A DNA stretch of 64,000 nt from Chitinophaga ginsengisoli (GCF_003014595.1 NZ_PYGK01000002.1:641555-705554); one strand, 5' to 3'. Shown: positions 10,512-20,101, counted from the stretch's first letter. Notes: a model not told the origin generated them from the sequence alone. Numbers and translations are program-made.

Positions 10512-11786
10512 TTAGAGCGCCTGAATATACCAGCGTTGGTTATTGCCGTTCAGCCAGGCCCACTGTTGCATAATAGAGCCATCGCTACCGATATTGTTGG
10601 CGTCTACGTCCAGCACCTTTGCGCTACGTTTGTTAATGATCGCGAAGGTACCGTTGCCCTGTGGTTGTAACACCCATTGCTGGTTGTCGCCACCGAGCCA
10701 GTCCCACTGCTGTATCTTAGCGCCATTGCGGGCAATAATATTCGCATCAGCATCCAGTACTTTGCCACTGGCTAAACTGGTGATACGGTAGTAACCATTG
10801 CCCAGGTAAGTGAAGGACCATTTCTGGTTAGCACCATCCAGCCAGCTCCATTGCTGTACTTTGGTACCATTGTCGTTAATAAAGTTAGCGTCTACGTCCA
10901 CTACTTTGCCACTGGCTTCACTTACGATCCTGTAGTTACCGTCAGCAATCGGGTTGCTGCCAGTGATGTTACCATACAGGTAATTGAGGGCCACCTGGTC
11001 GTTGGCATTGAAAGGACGGCTTACGCCAGTACCGATACAGGCCAGCATCCAGCTGTTAGGATCGCCTGCTGTCGGCGTACCAGGTATATGGTCAGCACCT
11101 ACGCCGGCATCGCCTTCATTGCCACCGGAACCGCAGCTATAGGCACGGTTGAAATAGTCCGTGTGACGGTAACCGATAGTGTGACCTATTTCATGTGCGA
11201 TGATCGTAGCCATCCATCCCTGGTTAGGCGTATTGCCGATATAGGCGGCGTTCAGCTTGATAGGGCTTGGCGGATTGCCATAAGCATCCGGGAAACCGGC
11301 TGACTGTCCCAGTACACCTGTACCGAGGGCAGCATTGATGATGTCGATCTCTCCGCCGCTGGCTACACGCTGAAAGGAAATACGGAGGCCCATTGCGTTG
11401 TAACGGGCAATGGCTTCATCTGCTGCGGCAGTATAGGCAGCAGGCAGATTAGTAACAGAAACAGTGATCACACGATGACCGGAAGTGGCAATGATATTCC
11501 AGGTCTGATATTGTTCCGCTTTGGCGATCACCAGTTTGTGTGGATTCGCTTTTTCTTTCAGCGATTTGTCTGACAGGAAGATATCGCCTTCCACCACGTA
11601 ACCGTCGTCCACTCTTCTTATTTCCTGTGTATTAAAGCCCATAGATTTGATCTGAGCGATCACGTCTTTAGTGATCTCATTAGGGGACTGCTTTTGTACC
11701 TGATCTTTCTGACAGGAAAAGAGCATAAAACTGCATACGAGGGTGCATAGGAATGCCTTCAAGAGATGCTTCATTGTGTTGTTCAT
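10512..11786 (-). CDS. HEIGH-type zinc metalloprotease lipoprotein with ricin-type lectin tail
   Basis: A 424-residue predicted lipoprotein: a hydrophobic signal ends in the lipobox LFSC with Cys25, so it should be anchored in a membrane, probably exposed. The central domain carries HEIGHTIGYRH (His198, Glu199, His202, His208), the metzincin-like zinc site of the M57 'dual-action HEIGH' peptidases. Residues about 288-424 hold three repeats with the QQW-W...NQ-W signature of a ricin-type beta-trefoil, a carbohydrate-binding module. The protease may therefore be targeted to glycan-bearing substrates. A second ATG four codons in (ending at 11774) is an equally good start. It faces the giant gene convergently, across the terminator at 10407. 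Confidence 0.88.
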   Translation of the reverse strand: MNNTMKHLLKAFLCTLVCSFMLFSCQKDQVQKQSPNEITKDVIAQIKSMGFNTQEIRRVDDGYVVEGDIFLSDKSLKEKANPHKLVIAKAEQYQTWNIIATSGHRVITVSVTNLPAAYTAAADEAIARYNAMGLRISFQRVASGGEIDIINAALGTGVLGQSAGFPDAYGNPPSPIKLNAAYIGNTPNQGWMATIIAHEIGHTIGYRHTDYFNRAYSCGSGGNEGDAGVGADHIPGTPTAGDPNSWMLACIGTGVSRPFNANDQVALNYLYGNITGSNPIADGNYRIVSEASGKVVDVDANFINDNGTKVQQWSWLDGANQKWSFTYLGNGYYRITSLASGKVLDADANIIARNGAKIQQWDWLGGDNQQWVLQPQGNGTFAIINKRSAKVLDVDANNIGSDGSIMQQWAWLNGNNQRWYIQAL

Positions 11787-12041
11787 TTGGGTTTTGGGTT
11801 AAGAGACATCGTAACTAAAGGGGAAGGTGAGGCCCGGGGTTACTTTGAGTTTTGAGTTTGGCTATTTAGTGTTCAACGCCGCCGAAGATACAAAAAAAGT
11901 GAATAGTGTATCTATTTTCATCCTCAGCAGTAAAAAAAATACAAAGTAGTTGGTATTGTGAGGAAAGTCGCTCTTTTGTAGCTTACATTATACAAATCTC
12001 TCTTAATCTCTTGTTCTAAGTCTTAACCTTAACTATCTGTC

Positions 12042-13808
12042 ATGTCAAAGAAAATCAGTCTCGTACCGGACCTTGGGCCAGAGGCCAGCGTTCAGGTTCC
12101 TAAACCTGAAGTAAAAGCCTATGCGAATAATGACCAGGTGATCATTGCCTGGCACTATTCAAGGCCTATTAAGGATTGCGTTGGTTTTGCAGTATACCGT
12201 CAACTAAATGATGAGACAGAAGCAGAGGCAGACGCATTGCCCAACAGAGTGGGATTTGCAGGAGAACCATTCAAAAATGGGGAACAAAGGCCCAGTACCG
12301 AATGGCCGATCCAACGTTTTACATGGACAGATTTCTCTATCAGCCATGGAGATAAAGCGCGATACAGCATCGTGCCGATTTTATATGATGGCACCAGACT
12401 GAAAAAAGACCGCAGGAATGCATCCGAGTGGACTCCTTACATACATGCAGATACCGGTGTTGACTTACAGGGTAATGCATCCCGATATCATGCTTACTTT
12501 AATCGTGGTGTAGTGTCTTCACAATTCTTTTCCCGGATGAGGGAGATTTTTGCCGATGAACTGCCAGGCAAAACGTTAAAAGCAATTATTGAGGGTAAGA
12601 ATAACAGGATCAGAGATTTTCTCGGTGGCTTTCTGGATAACCGCCTGTTCGGGCTACTCGACCAGGTAATCGTCGACAATACGTTGACTATTAATGCTGC
12701 ATTCTATGAGTTACACCAACAGGATTTCCTGGATAAGCTGTGTCAGATAGGGAATCGTGCACACATCATTCTGGCCAATGGAGCTGCCAAAAAGAAAGGA
12801 GAGGACAAAAATGCTGATTCAAGAGCGCTCATTAAACAACACCATGTAGATGTCTACGATCGTATAGTTGATGTCACACAAAAACATTTTGCTCACAATA
12901 AATTCATTGTTATCAGTAAAAACGGACATCCCCTGAAGGTATGGAGCGGAAGCACCAATATCACTCCCGGAGGCATGTTTGCCCAGGTAAACAATGGAAT
13001 CCTCATCGAGGATCCTGCACTGGCACAAATTTACCTGGATGAATGGACGGCTTTAAAAAGAGATGTTGAGGAAGATAAAAATGAATACGGTGACGCATTG
13101 TACGAACACAATAGTTCGGCCAGACCCTTTGGAAATGATGATTCGAGAGTCTGGTTCTCTCCTACCTCTGATTTTAAAGACCTGGAAGATGTTGAGAGTA
13201 TTATGGAGGACGCTAAACACAGCATCCTATTTCTCATGTTTAATCCCGGGCCAAACAATACCTTCTTTAACTACATACAGGACCTGCAAAGCAGGAAGAA
13301 ATCTCTCTTCATACATGGCATCATCAATCAGGATCCCGGAGCATCAAGTGGCAACCCACTTATATTCTTTCATAAAGGACAGAAAGTTGAGACTGACTGG
13401 GATGCCATTTTGCCGAAAAACGTGTCGGAAGCCTTTTCTTTCTGGTATAAAGAAATCAGTGCCGGATTGGTTACCATCCACAGCAAAGTATTGGTGATTG
13501 ATCCTTTCGGTGAAAAGCCATACGTTATAACCGGCTCTCATAACTTCGGGCCAAAGGCCAGCAGGACAAACGATGAAAACCTCCTTGTCATTCAGGATGC
13601 ATCATTGGCAACTCAATATGCGGTAAATATCATGGCTGTCTATGATCACTATCGTTGGCGCTACTCTTTATTTAACCAGGCCTCCGATTTTACGGGACTG
13701 ACCAGGGACAGGGAATGGATGAGAGACTACATGAGTGATAACCTCCGTATGAAGGAACTGAAATTCTGGCTTCCACCTGTTGGCCGGGATAGTACAGTGA
13801 TCATTTAA
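12042..13808 (+). CDS. Phospholipase D-like protein with two HKD-type motifs
   Basis: 588 residues with no signal peptide. The N-terminal 130 residues look like a fibronectin-type III or Ig-like fold. Two PLD-superfamily half-sites follow: HNK at His285/Lys287 with GSTN 20 residues later, and HSK at His480/Lys482 with GSHNFG. Both are needed for the paired HxK active site of the superfamily, which includes phospholipases, nucleases and phosphotransferases. The substrate cannot be read from the sequence. A convergent SMI1/KNR4-family gene follows directly and shares its terminator. The lack of a signal fits a cytosolic enzyme or a cargo exported by a specialised secretion machine. Confidence 0.85.
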   Translation: MSKKISLVPDLGPEASVQVPKPEVKAYANNDQVIIAWHYSRPIKDCVGFAVYRQLNDETEAEADALPNRVGFAGEPFKNGEQRPSTEWPIQRFTWTDFSISHGDKARYSIVPILYDGTRLKKDRRNASEWTPYIHADTGVDLQGNASRYHAYFNRGVVSSQFFSRMREIFADELPGKTLKAIIEGKNNRIRDFLGGFLDNRLFGLLDQVIVDNTLTINAAFYELHQQDFLDKLCQIGNRAHIILANGAAKKKGEDKNADSRALIKQHHVDVYDRIVDVTQKHFAHNKFIVISKNGHPLKVWSGSTNITPGGMFAQVNNGILIEDPALAQIYLDEWTALKRDVEEDKNEYGDALYEHNSSARPFGNDDSRVWFSPTSDFKDLEDVESIMEDAKHSILFLMFNPGPNNTFFNYIQDLQSRKKSLFIHGIINQDPGASSGNPLIFFHKGQKVETDWDAILPKNVSEAFSFWYKEISAGLVTIHSKVLVIDPFGEKPYVITGSHNFGPKASRTNDENLLVIQDASLATQYAVNIMAVYDHYRWRYSLFNQASDFTGLTRDREWMRDYMSDNLRMKELKFWLPPVGRDSTVII

Positions 13809-13853
13809 AAGATATAATGAGGTCTCTCTGAGACTGATGTTGATAAACAAGAA

Positions 13854-13886
13854 AAAACCGTCTCATGACTTTCATGAGACGGTTTT
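13854..13886. terminator. Bidirectional terminator between convergent genes
   Basis: A perfect 15-bp stem (AAAACCGTCTCATGA with its reverse complement) around a CTT loop, with an A-run on one side and a T-run on the other, lies between two convergent stop codons. It can end transcription from both directions. Confidence 0.85.
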
Positions 13887-13896
13887 GGTCTATAAT

Positions 13897-15423
13897 CTAA
13901 AGCCAATCTCCATCCTTCGGAGCCTCATCATAGCCTACCAACGTAGCGTGTACACTCCCGGCTATAAATTCCAGGAACTTCAACCGCTTCTCAGAAGCTG
14001 CCCCAAAACAGCCTCTGGCTTCTGCGCCATATTGTAATGTATCCGACCATACCTCTCCTTCAAACTCACCGTTCGCTATGAGGAATAATTCATTCTGTCC
14101 CCAGGAGTAGCCAATAGGCAGGCAACCATCTGTTATTTCCGCATTATCCGGCAGTCCGAAAAGCGCTTCCATATTACCGTCAAAAGTGTCTTCCCATTCC
14201 TCATCGTCAGGGTATACCCAGGCCATGACACCATCCCCTACATCATGGATCTTAGCCGACGTTATAGGGAAAGGTCTTTTTATCTGATCAATCACTTCAT
14301 CATCGTAGGCATCAATCCCCGGCACTTCATCCATCTGGAAATAGACATCGCCACCGCTGCCAATCTCCATGAGATATACTTTATACTCACCGGGCAAGAC
14401 GAAGCCATTTGTGACTTCAAATGCGTCCAACTCGTCCAATGACCATTTACGCAACTCAAAGTCTTCCGTGACCGTTTCATTCTCTTGTTGCTTATGATAA
14501 ATCGTTTCCAACCGGATCTCCGCCATCCGTTGTTTGATTGTATTTAGTATAGCCGCATGTTGCTTAACCAATGGATGATCAGGATAGATGAACTGATCTG
14601 TCACCCTTGCTTTCTCATCTTTCACAGATTGGAGATAGGCCTTATGCGCTTCCTTTTTCCGTTGTGTTTCCGCTTTATTCCAGCGTATATATTCTTTATC
14701 CTTTTTCAAGTCCTGAAAATCGGCATAGGCTGGGTCTCCTGACAGCACTTCAGACACGATAGCATAAGCCTCATCCGGCCGGTTCAGCTTCAGGAGTAAG
14801 CGCACCTTAGCGTCCTTTATATATTTATTCGCGTCCCTGTTTGAAAGCCTGTAGCCACGCTCTAATGTTTGCAATGCTTCCTCCAGCAGTGTAACATCCT
14901 CTTCTTCTTCAAAAGCATACCAACCTATCTGATTAGCATATAATACCATCATGTCTTCCTCCCATGATTGCCAATGCCCTTTATCGGGAAAAAGCGTCAT
15001 ACATTTTTTCGCCTGGGCCAACATCAACGACTTGTATTTCCCGCTGTTACCTAATATTGTAGCATAGTTCCAGGTCCGGAACTTCCTGTCTTCCAGCACA
15101 ATCAGCAGCGTGTTTTCATACACTACTATAGTATCTTCCGGCAATATATACGAGGTCATTCCGTTTTTCTTTACTACTTTTTCAGCTGGTACATCTGCAG
15201 GATCGTCAGGATTGATGAGCAAAACGGAGGCACTGGTAGATTGCATTCCCCCCTTGGGGAAGCTGATGGGCAACAGGGAGATCATCTTATCTATGTTGGA
15301 GACGATCTGATCTACATCCCGCTCGTTATGTATCTGTGAAAGGTCTTCTTCGAGATTGGTGTACAATGCATTAGTAGCAGTATAGAGTTGCCTGAACTGT
15401 TGGATCTTCTCTGAGTTGGTCAT
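13897..15423 (-). CDS. SMI1/KNR4 (SUKH) family protein with helical N-terminal region
   Basis: 508 residues, no signal peptide. The C-terminal ~170 residues fit the SMI1/KNR4 (SUKH) fold: a W-S-L-D-E-L-D-A-F entry helix, then LPGEYKVYLMEIGSGGD, and later an acidic W-G-Q-N-E-L segment. Residues about 90-290 are helical with TPR-like spacing. SUKH proteins are a large superfamily known mainly as immunity proteins of polymorphic toxin systems, although many are standalone cytosolic proteins. The convergent neighbour is a PLD-like enzyme, so a toxin/immunity link is possible but is inference; immunity genes usually follow the toxin on the same strand, which is not the case here. Confidence 0.75.
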   Translation of the reverse strand: MTNSEKIQQFRQLYTATNALYTNLEEDLSQIHNERDVDQIVSNIDKMISLLPISFPKGGMQSTSASVLLINPDDPADVPAEKVVKKNGMTSYILPEDTIVVYENTLLIVLEDRKFRTWNYATILGNSGKYKSLMLAQAKKCMTLFPDKGHWQSWEEDMMVLYANQIGWYAFEEEEDVTLLEEALQTLERGYRLSNRDANKYIKDAKVRLLLKLNRPDEAYAIVSEVLSGDPAYADFQDLKKDKEYIRWNKAETQRKKEAHKAYLQSVKDEKARVTDQFIYPDHPLVKQHAAILNTIKQRMAEIRLETIYHKQQENETVTEDFELRKWSLDELDAFEVTNGFVLPGEYKVYLMEIGSGGDVYFQMDEVPGIDAYDDEVIDQIKRPFPITSAKIHDVGDGVMAWVYPDDEEWEDTFDGNMEALFGLPDNAEITDGCLPIGYSWGQNELFLIANGEFEGEVWSDTLQYGAEARGCFGAASEKRLKFLEFIAGSVHATLVGYDEAPKDGDWL

Positions 15424-15589
15424 TAGGGTTATTGTTTACTGTTAATCGGCGAAAGATACATAAGATATCTTTAGCATTTATCGATTAAACCGGTTCCTTC
15501 CCGATTTCTTCTATTTTTATTCTCAGCCTTTATTATCTTTAATCAATACCACAATCCCATTATCAATATACCAATATAAATCCCAAACA

Positions 15590-16090
15590 ATGAAAACATA
15601 CCTGACATTGCTGTTCATCGCCATCTGCCAGCTGTCTTTTGCACAAACTAACCAGGAACTATCCGCTACCATTGTACGTCAGGATAGTCTTTTCTGGGAC
15701 GCTTTCAACAAATGTGACACCGTAAAAATGGGATCCTTCTTTACAGAAGATGTGGAGTTCTATCATGACAATGGCGGCCCTACCATTGGCCTGTCTGCCC
15801 TGGTACATACATTCAGTGTGAACCTATGTAGCAATAGTACTGTCCATCTAAAAAGAGAAGCAGTTTCAGGGAGCTTTAAGGTGTTTCCCATGAAAAAGGC
15901 TGGCGCGATATATGGGGCCATACTTTCAGGTGAACATATATTTTATATTCTGGAGGCCGGCAAACCGGCACAGGCAGATGGAATAGCGAAGTTTACACAC
16001 CTCTGGCTCTTAAACAATGGCGTATGGAAGATGAAAAATGTGTTGAGCTATGACCATGCGCCTGTACCGGAAAAAGGACACAGGCAATGA
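15590..16090 (+). CDS. Secreted NTF2-like (SnoaL/DUF4440-type) protein
   Basis: 166 residues with a clear signal peptide (MKTYLTLLFIAICQLSFAQ, cleavage after FAQ). The mature part starts with a helix containing D-S-L-F-W-D-A-F-N-K-C-D, then F-F-T-E-D-V-E-F-Y-H-D, the usual layout of the NTF2-like cone fold used by DUF4440 and SnoaL-type proteins. Family members are often small-molecule binding proteins or enzymes; no catalytic set can be assigned. It stands alone, convergent with the frameshifted gene that follows 13 bases downstream. Confidence 0.75.
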   Translation: MKTYLTLLFIAICQLSFAQTNQELSATIVRQDSLFWDAFNKCDTVKMGSFFTEDVEFYHDNGGPTIGLSALVHTFSVNLCSNSTVHLKREAVSGSFKVFPMKKAGAIYGAILSGEHIFYILEAGKPAQADGIAKFTHLWLLNNGVWKMKNVLSYDHAPVPEKGHRQ

Positions 16091-16103
16091 TATTTCCCCT
16101 GTG

Positions 16104-16572
16104 CTATATCTGCTTTAGTTTTACCTCTATTTTATCGCCGTCAGATTTAATCGTGACTACCTTCTTAATGGTTGCTCCGACGTTGACTGCAACATCATAA
16201 GATTTTGTATTGGCACTTGTGCCCTGGAATATGCCGTTGATATAAGTATCCGTATAGCCGACTACTTCCGTTCTGGTGCCCTTATACACGTATACAAACT
16301 CAGTATACAGTAAATAATCTCCGGGCATCAGGCTGGTAAACTCGAAGTGCCCTTCGTCGTCGTACACCGTTGTTGTTTTGATGCAATCCGCTGCCTCCTG
16401 AGTTAACAAAACAGCTCATTTCATAGGTACCGCTTTTGATCCATTTTTTATCGAGCACGTTCTGACCAGGAGTTATTACTGACTGCGCCTGGCTGCAGTT
16501 ACCTGTAACAAGAAGGATGACAGCAGAAAAGAGGCCTATAATACCGGAATGTATACTACCAATTGGCTTCAT
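16104..16572 (-). pseudogene. Frameshifted small secreted protein with prealbumin-like (carboxypeptidase-regulatory) domain
   Basis: Two overlapping frames together read as one protein. The upstream part (from ATG at 16572) has a signal peptide ending near CSQA-QSV and continues to GTYEMSCFVN. The downstream part, in the next frame, resumes with IKTTTVYDDEGHFEFTSLMP and ends at 16104 with a beta-rich tail. The phrase DDEGHFEFTSLMPGDY is typical of CarboxypepD_reg/prealbumin-like folds. The switch lies around 16390-16410. A single-base indel, real or a sequencing error, explains it best. The downstream frame alone has only a TTG start and no signal peptide. Confidence 0.7.
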
Positions 16573-16605
16573 GTTTCTTATGTTAATCGTTCACCTACAA
16601 TTGGC

Positions 16606-16613
16606 CAAAAGTA
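16606..16613 (-). promoter_or_regulatory. Bacteroidota -7 box (TACTTTTG)
   Basis: On the minus strand this is a perfect TANNTTTG, the -7 element of the Bacteroidota housekeeping sigma factor, 33 bases upstream of the ATG at 16572. No convincing -33 TTTG is visible at the expected spacing. Confidence 0.45.
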
Positions 16614-16663
16614 ATATATATTCCGGCTATTTCAGATACCTGTAAACAGGTAGATTTTGAGCT

Positions 16664-19060
16664 TTATTCACTCCGCAAAGACTGTACAGGATTTGCCATT
16701 GCTGCTCTTATCGTCTGGAAACTGATAGTGACCATTGCGATACATGTTGCGATAGCTCCCGCTACCAGGAAGATCCACCAGCTGACGTCAATACGGTAAG
16801 CAAAGCCGTCCAGCCAGTGATTCATTACAAAGAAGCTTAGCGGTGAAGCGATCAGAAAAGCAATGATTACAAGCTGCAGGAAATCTTTGGACAATAAACC
16901 TGCAATACCAGCCACTCCGGCTCCCAACACCTTACGTATGCCTATTTCCTTCGTACGCTGACGGGCGGCTAAATAAGACAAGCCAAACAATCCCAGACAA
17001 CAGATGAAAACAGACAATATTGTAACATATGCAATGATCTGCTGCCAATGCTTATCGTCCCGATACTGACGAGCGATATCGTCATCTATAAAACTAAACT
17101 GAAAAGGACTATCCGGCAGGTACTTTTTATATATCCCTTCTATAGCCGCCAATGCCTCGGCACCCCTACCCTGTTTGGTTTTAACGAGCAAATGTTCATA
17201 ATTCTTCATCACCAGTACGGCAGGACCAATCTTTTCTTTCAGCGAATTATAGTGGTAATCTTTCATAACGCCCACGACTGTCATATTCATATCACCACCC
17301 CATTCGCCGATCAGTTTCACTTGTTGCCCAAGAGGATTCTTCCATCCTGTCTGTTTCACAAATGTTTCGTTGACGATAACCGACCGTGAAGAATCTGCAC
17401 CAAATGCAGGAGAGAAATTCCTTCCCTGCTGTAGTGAGATCCCTAAATCAGGCAGATAAAACTCATCTCCCCTTACCTTATGGCTGAAGATGGTCCTGTC
17501 ATTTACTTTTACCACGTTATTATCTCCCCATGAATTGAAGCCTGCTACCTGTACCACAGAAGGCAATGCTGTCAGTGCTGTACGGAAAAGCGGTACCAAT
17601 TGATCAGGATTACGCTGTGGCGGAAGTTTAATGTCGATGATACCTGAGGGATTATAACCCAGTGCCTTATTCCCAATAAAAGTCATCTGCAGATAATATA
17701 TCAGAGAACCTGTAACAAAACCAATAGCCAGTGTGAACTGGAAAACCACCAGGCCTTTGCCTAACCATCCTCTTCCTGCACGTGTTTTTTGCTTACCATA
17801 CAGTACTGCTACTGCATTAAACCCTGACAGAACGAAGGCCGGGTATAATCCCGTCATGATAACGCTTATTGCAAGAATACCGAGTTCCACCATCCATATC
17901 TTCGCGTCCTTTATAAGGTGCAATTCAATATGACGGCCGGTGAATGAATTGACTGCCGGCAACAACAATTTACTGCATACAATTGCGAGCAGAAAAGCCG
18001 CTATACATAATAGAGCTGCTTCTATCAGAAACTGGCTGATGATCTGCCACCTATTACTACCGTTCACCTTTCTGATACCAATTTCCTTGGCTCTTTGCAG
18101 GGAATGCGCGATAGTCAGGTTCACAAAATTGATACAAGCCATCAGCAAAATAAATGCGGCTATACCAGCTAATAGGTACAGGGTAGTATGCAGACTTCCA
18201 TCATATATACCAGCTTCGCTTTGCACTGCACCCTCGTTAAGATGCATATCAGTAAATACTTCCAGACCAAACGAAATTTTTGTGGAAATATCCTCCCGCC
18301 GTCCGGCCTCCTTTAGTTCACCTGCTGCTTTAGCCTGGAATATACCTGCAAACTTCTGCGCTACCTTCTTTGCATCTGCCTTTGGATGCAGTAAGACAAA
18401 GGTGCTGAGGTATTGATTCAACCAACTGCCATCTTTAAAGAATTTTTCCAAAAACCTGAAAGGCAGTACCACCTCAAAACGAATGGAAGAATTTGAAGGT
18501 ATGTTTTTCGCCACTGCCGTTACGGTAAGTGTCTGCATCCCCTGTTCCTCTATTTTTAAAGTTTCCCCTACTACATCCGTTCTTCCGAAATATTTCAGGG
18601 CGGTCTGTTCTGACAATACAATGGAATGAGGGTCTGTCAATGCAGAAGCAGGATTACCATACAACAAAGGAAATGAAAATAGCTTAAAGAAGCTACTATC
18701 CGCAAATAGCCCCTGCACCTGGAAGGCCTTTTCATCCCCGATAATATTAAAGCCTCCTACATTCCAGAAACGCACATAATCCACTATTTCAGGGATCGCC
18801 TCTTTAAAGGCAGGGCCTTGCACCTGTCCAGATCCACTGCCGGTTGTTGTTACGCCATTTCTATCAGTGATGGTAGTGGTAATACTATACAGCTTCGATC
18901 CCTTTTCGTGAAAGGAATCGAAGCTCAGCTCATTTTTCACAAACAACACCACCAGTAACACACAGGTCAGCCCAATAGCCAATCCTGCTACATTGATAAA
19001 TGAGAACAATGGATATTTGCGGAAATTCCGCCAGGCTAGCCTGGTATAGTTTTTTAACAT
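16664..19060 (-). CDS. MacB/FtsX-type ABC transporter permease
   Basis: About 798 residues with the two-half architecture of Bacteroidota FtsX permeases. One TM helix near residue 20 is followed by a MacB-like periplasmic domain, three TM helices, a second TM-anchored periplasmic domain and three C-terminal TM helices. The sequence R-A-K-E-I-G-I-R-K-V-N-G and its repeat R-T-K-E-I-G-I-R-K-V-L-G mark the coupling helices after each half. Such proteins partner with a MacB-type ATPase for efflux or lipoprotein-related transport; no ATPase gene is adjacent. The frame extends to 19093, but the ATG at 19060 (MLKNYTR) is preferred because a TANNTTTG box lies at 19092-19099. Confidence 0.88.
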   Translation of the reverse strand: MLKNYTRLAWRNFRKYPLFSFINVAGLAIGLTCVLLVVLFVKNELSFDSFHEKGSKLYSITTTITDRNGVTTTGSGSGQVQGPAFKEAIPEIVDYVRFWNVGGFNIIGDEKAFQVQGLFADSSFFKLFSFPLLYGNPASALTDPHSIVLSEQTALKYFGRTDVVGETLKIEEQGMQTLTVTAVAKNIPSNSSIRFEVVLPFRFLEKFFKDGSWLNQYLSTFVLLHPKADAKKVAQKFAGIFQAKAAGELKEAGRREDISTKISFGLEVFTDMHLNEGAVQSEAGIYDGSLHTTLYLLAGIAAFILLMACINFVNLTIAHSLQRAKEIGIRKVNGSNRWQIISQFLIEAALLCIAAFLLAIVCSKLLLPAVNSFTGRHIELHLIKDAKIWMVELGILAISVIMTGLYPAFVLSGFNAVAVLYGKQKTRAGRGWLGKGLVVFQFTLAIGFVTGSLIYYLQMTFIGNKALGYNPSGIIDIKLPPQRNPDQLVPLFRTALTALPSVVQVAGFNSWGDNNVVKVNDRTIFSHKVRGDEFYLPDLGISLQQGRNFSPAFGADSSRSVIVNETFVKQTGWKNPLGQQVKLIGEWGGDMNMTVVGVMKDYHYNSLKEKIGPAVLVMKNYEHLLVKTKQGRGAEALAAIEGIYKKYLPDSPFQFSFIDDDIARQYRDDKHWQQIIAYVTILSVFICCLGLFGLSYLAARQRTKEIGIRKVLGAGVAGIAGLLSKDFLQLVIIAFLIASPLSFFVMNHWLDGFAYRIDVSWWIFLVAGAIATCIAMVTISFQTIRAAMANPVQSLRSE

Positions 19061-19091
19061 AAGGGACAGTATTGATAAGTTAATATAACCC

Positions 19092-19099
19092 AAACGTAT
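19092..19099 (-). promoter_or_regulatory. Bacteroidota -7 box (TACGTTTG)
   Basis: Perfect minus-strand TANNTTTG, 31 bases upstream of the ATG at 19060. It overlaps the longer alternative start at 19093 and so argues for the shorter protein. Confidence 0.5.
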
Positions 19100-19255
19100 G
19101 AAACCTTCCGCTGCTTTTATTTATCCGGTGGACGTATTTTAAGCACCATTAGAGAGACTATGTATATCTTAGAACAAGAACCACCAACTTATCCTGACGC
19201 GAGAACCTAATTTGTTATGAATGGCAATCTATATACACGCAGCTACCCTGTTGTA

Positions 19256-19292
19256 ATAGATTTGATGTGCCTCCTATACACATCAAATCTAT
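19256..19292. terminator. Long hairpin at the 3' end of the MBL-fold gene
   Basis: A perfect 14-bp stem (ATAGATTTGATGTG and its reverse complement) around a 9-base loop lies 11 bases beyond the MBL-fold stop codon. It has no T-run on either strand, so it could be an atypical terminator, an mRNA 3' stabiliser or another palindromic element. Confidence 0.55.
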
Positions 19293-19302
19293 CAGCAGTT
19301 TT

Positions 19303-20070
19303 CTATAGTACAACCGTTTCACCATTTGCCGGAATGATCAGTTTATCGGCTCCGACATTAAATTCGTTGGCTTTCTGCCGGAGAGAAGCTCTTGTGGTAT
19401 GGCAATGATCTAAAGCCTCCATGTGAACGGCAATAATCTTTGCGTTGCCGCTTTCCTTTATCAATTGTATTGTCTGGTTTTCCTCCATCAGGATTGGTGT
19501 TGCCTCATATCCTGGCCATATTGCACCTCCTGAGTTGATTACAATATAATCAGGTTTAAATCTCTCGATACTCTCCGCTACCAAGGGCATCCAGATGCTA
19601 TCACCCACTATATATATAGTAGGTTGTCCTGCTGCTTTCAATACAAAACCAGAAACAGTACCCATTAGTTTCAGGACTTCACCACTTCCATGTTCTCCAC
19701 CGGTTCTGTAAATAGTTATACCATTCCAAGCGGTGCTATCCTCTACAGTTTCTGCATTGATAAACTTTTCATTTTTGAAGTACGCGTCATCAGCTGGCTG
19801 ATTGATCAGTTTGACAGACTTATCCAAAGCCTCACTGGCATAAGGATCAAAGTGGTCACGATGAGTATGGGTTACCAGCACCAGGTCGATATCTTTAGTA
19901 ATGTCTTCAACAGGCAATGGCAAATCGACCATCGGGTTCCTTGCTGCTCCGGTAAAGGAGTCATATGCATCTTTAGGCCCCAGCATCGGGTCTACCAATA
20001 TTTTCTTACCTGCATAATTGATAACCAATGCTGCGTTTCTTATTAATTGAATACTTGCGTTTATAGCCAT
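19303..20070 (-). CDS. MBL-fold metal-dependent hydrolase (UlaG-like)
   Basis: 255 residues, cytosolic. The metallo-beta-lactamase-fold zinc motif is present as V-T-H-T-H-R-D-H-F-D-P near residues 84-94. An N-terminal R-N-A-A-L-V-I-N-Y-A-G-K-K-I-L-V-D-P strand pair and a late N-G-E-T-V follow the UlaG/L-ascorbate-6-P lactonase-like layout. It is a hydrolase of unknown substrate and not a beta-lactamase. It lies 64 bases downstream of a same-strand AraC gene, which may control it. A perfect TANNTTTG box at 20094-20101 sits just ahead, so it probably also has its own promoter. Confidence 0.82.
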   Translation of the reverse strand: MAINASIQLIRNAALVINYAGKKILVDPMLGPKDAYDSFTGAARNPMVDLPLPVEDITKDIDLVLVTHTHRDHFDPYASEALDKSVKLINQPADDAYFKNEKFINAETVEDSTAWNGITIYRTGGEHGSGEVLKLMGTVSGFVLKAAGQPTIYIVGDSIWMPLVAESIERFKPDYIVINSGGAIWPGYEATPILMEENQTIQLIKESGNAKIIAVHMEALDHCHTTRASLRQKANEFNVGADKLIIPANGETVVL

Positions 20071-20093
20071 GATTAATTCTTTTTATTATTCCA

Positions 20094-20101
20094 CAAAGCT
20101 A
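20094..20101 (-). promoter_or_regulatory. Bacteroidota -7 box (TAGCTTTG)
   Basis: Perfect minus-strand TANNTTTG, 23 bases ahead of the ATG at 20070, in the gap between the AraC gene and the MBL-fold gene. Confidence 0.45.

Noticed and set aside
10851..11303. 150-codon plus-strand frame inside the HEIGH protease gene
   Set aside because: It is the complement of the ricin repeats and protease domain; it is open by composition only.
16104..16409. Programmed frameshifting in the small secreted protein
   Set aside because: No convincing slippery heptamer with a downstream structure; an indel is simpler.
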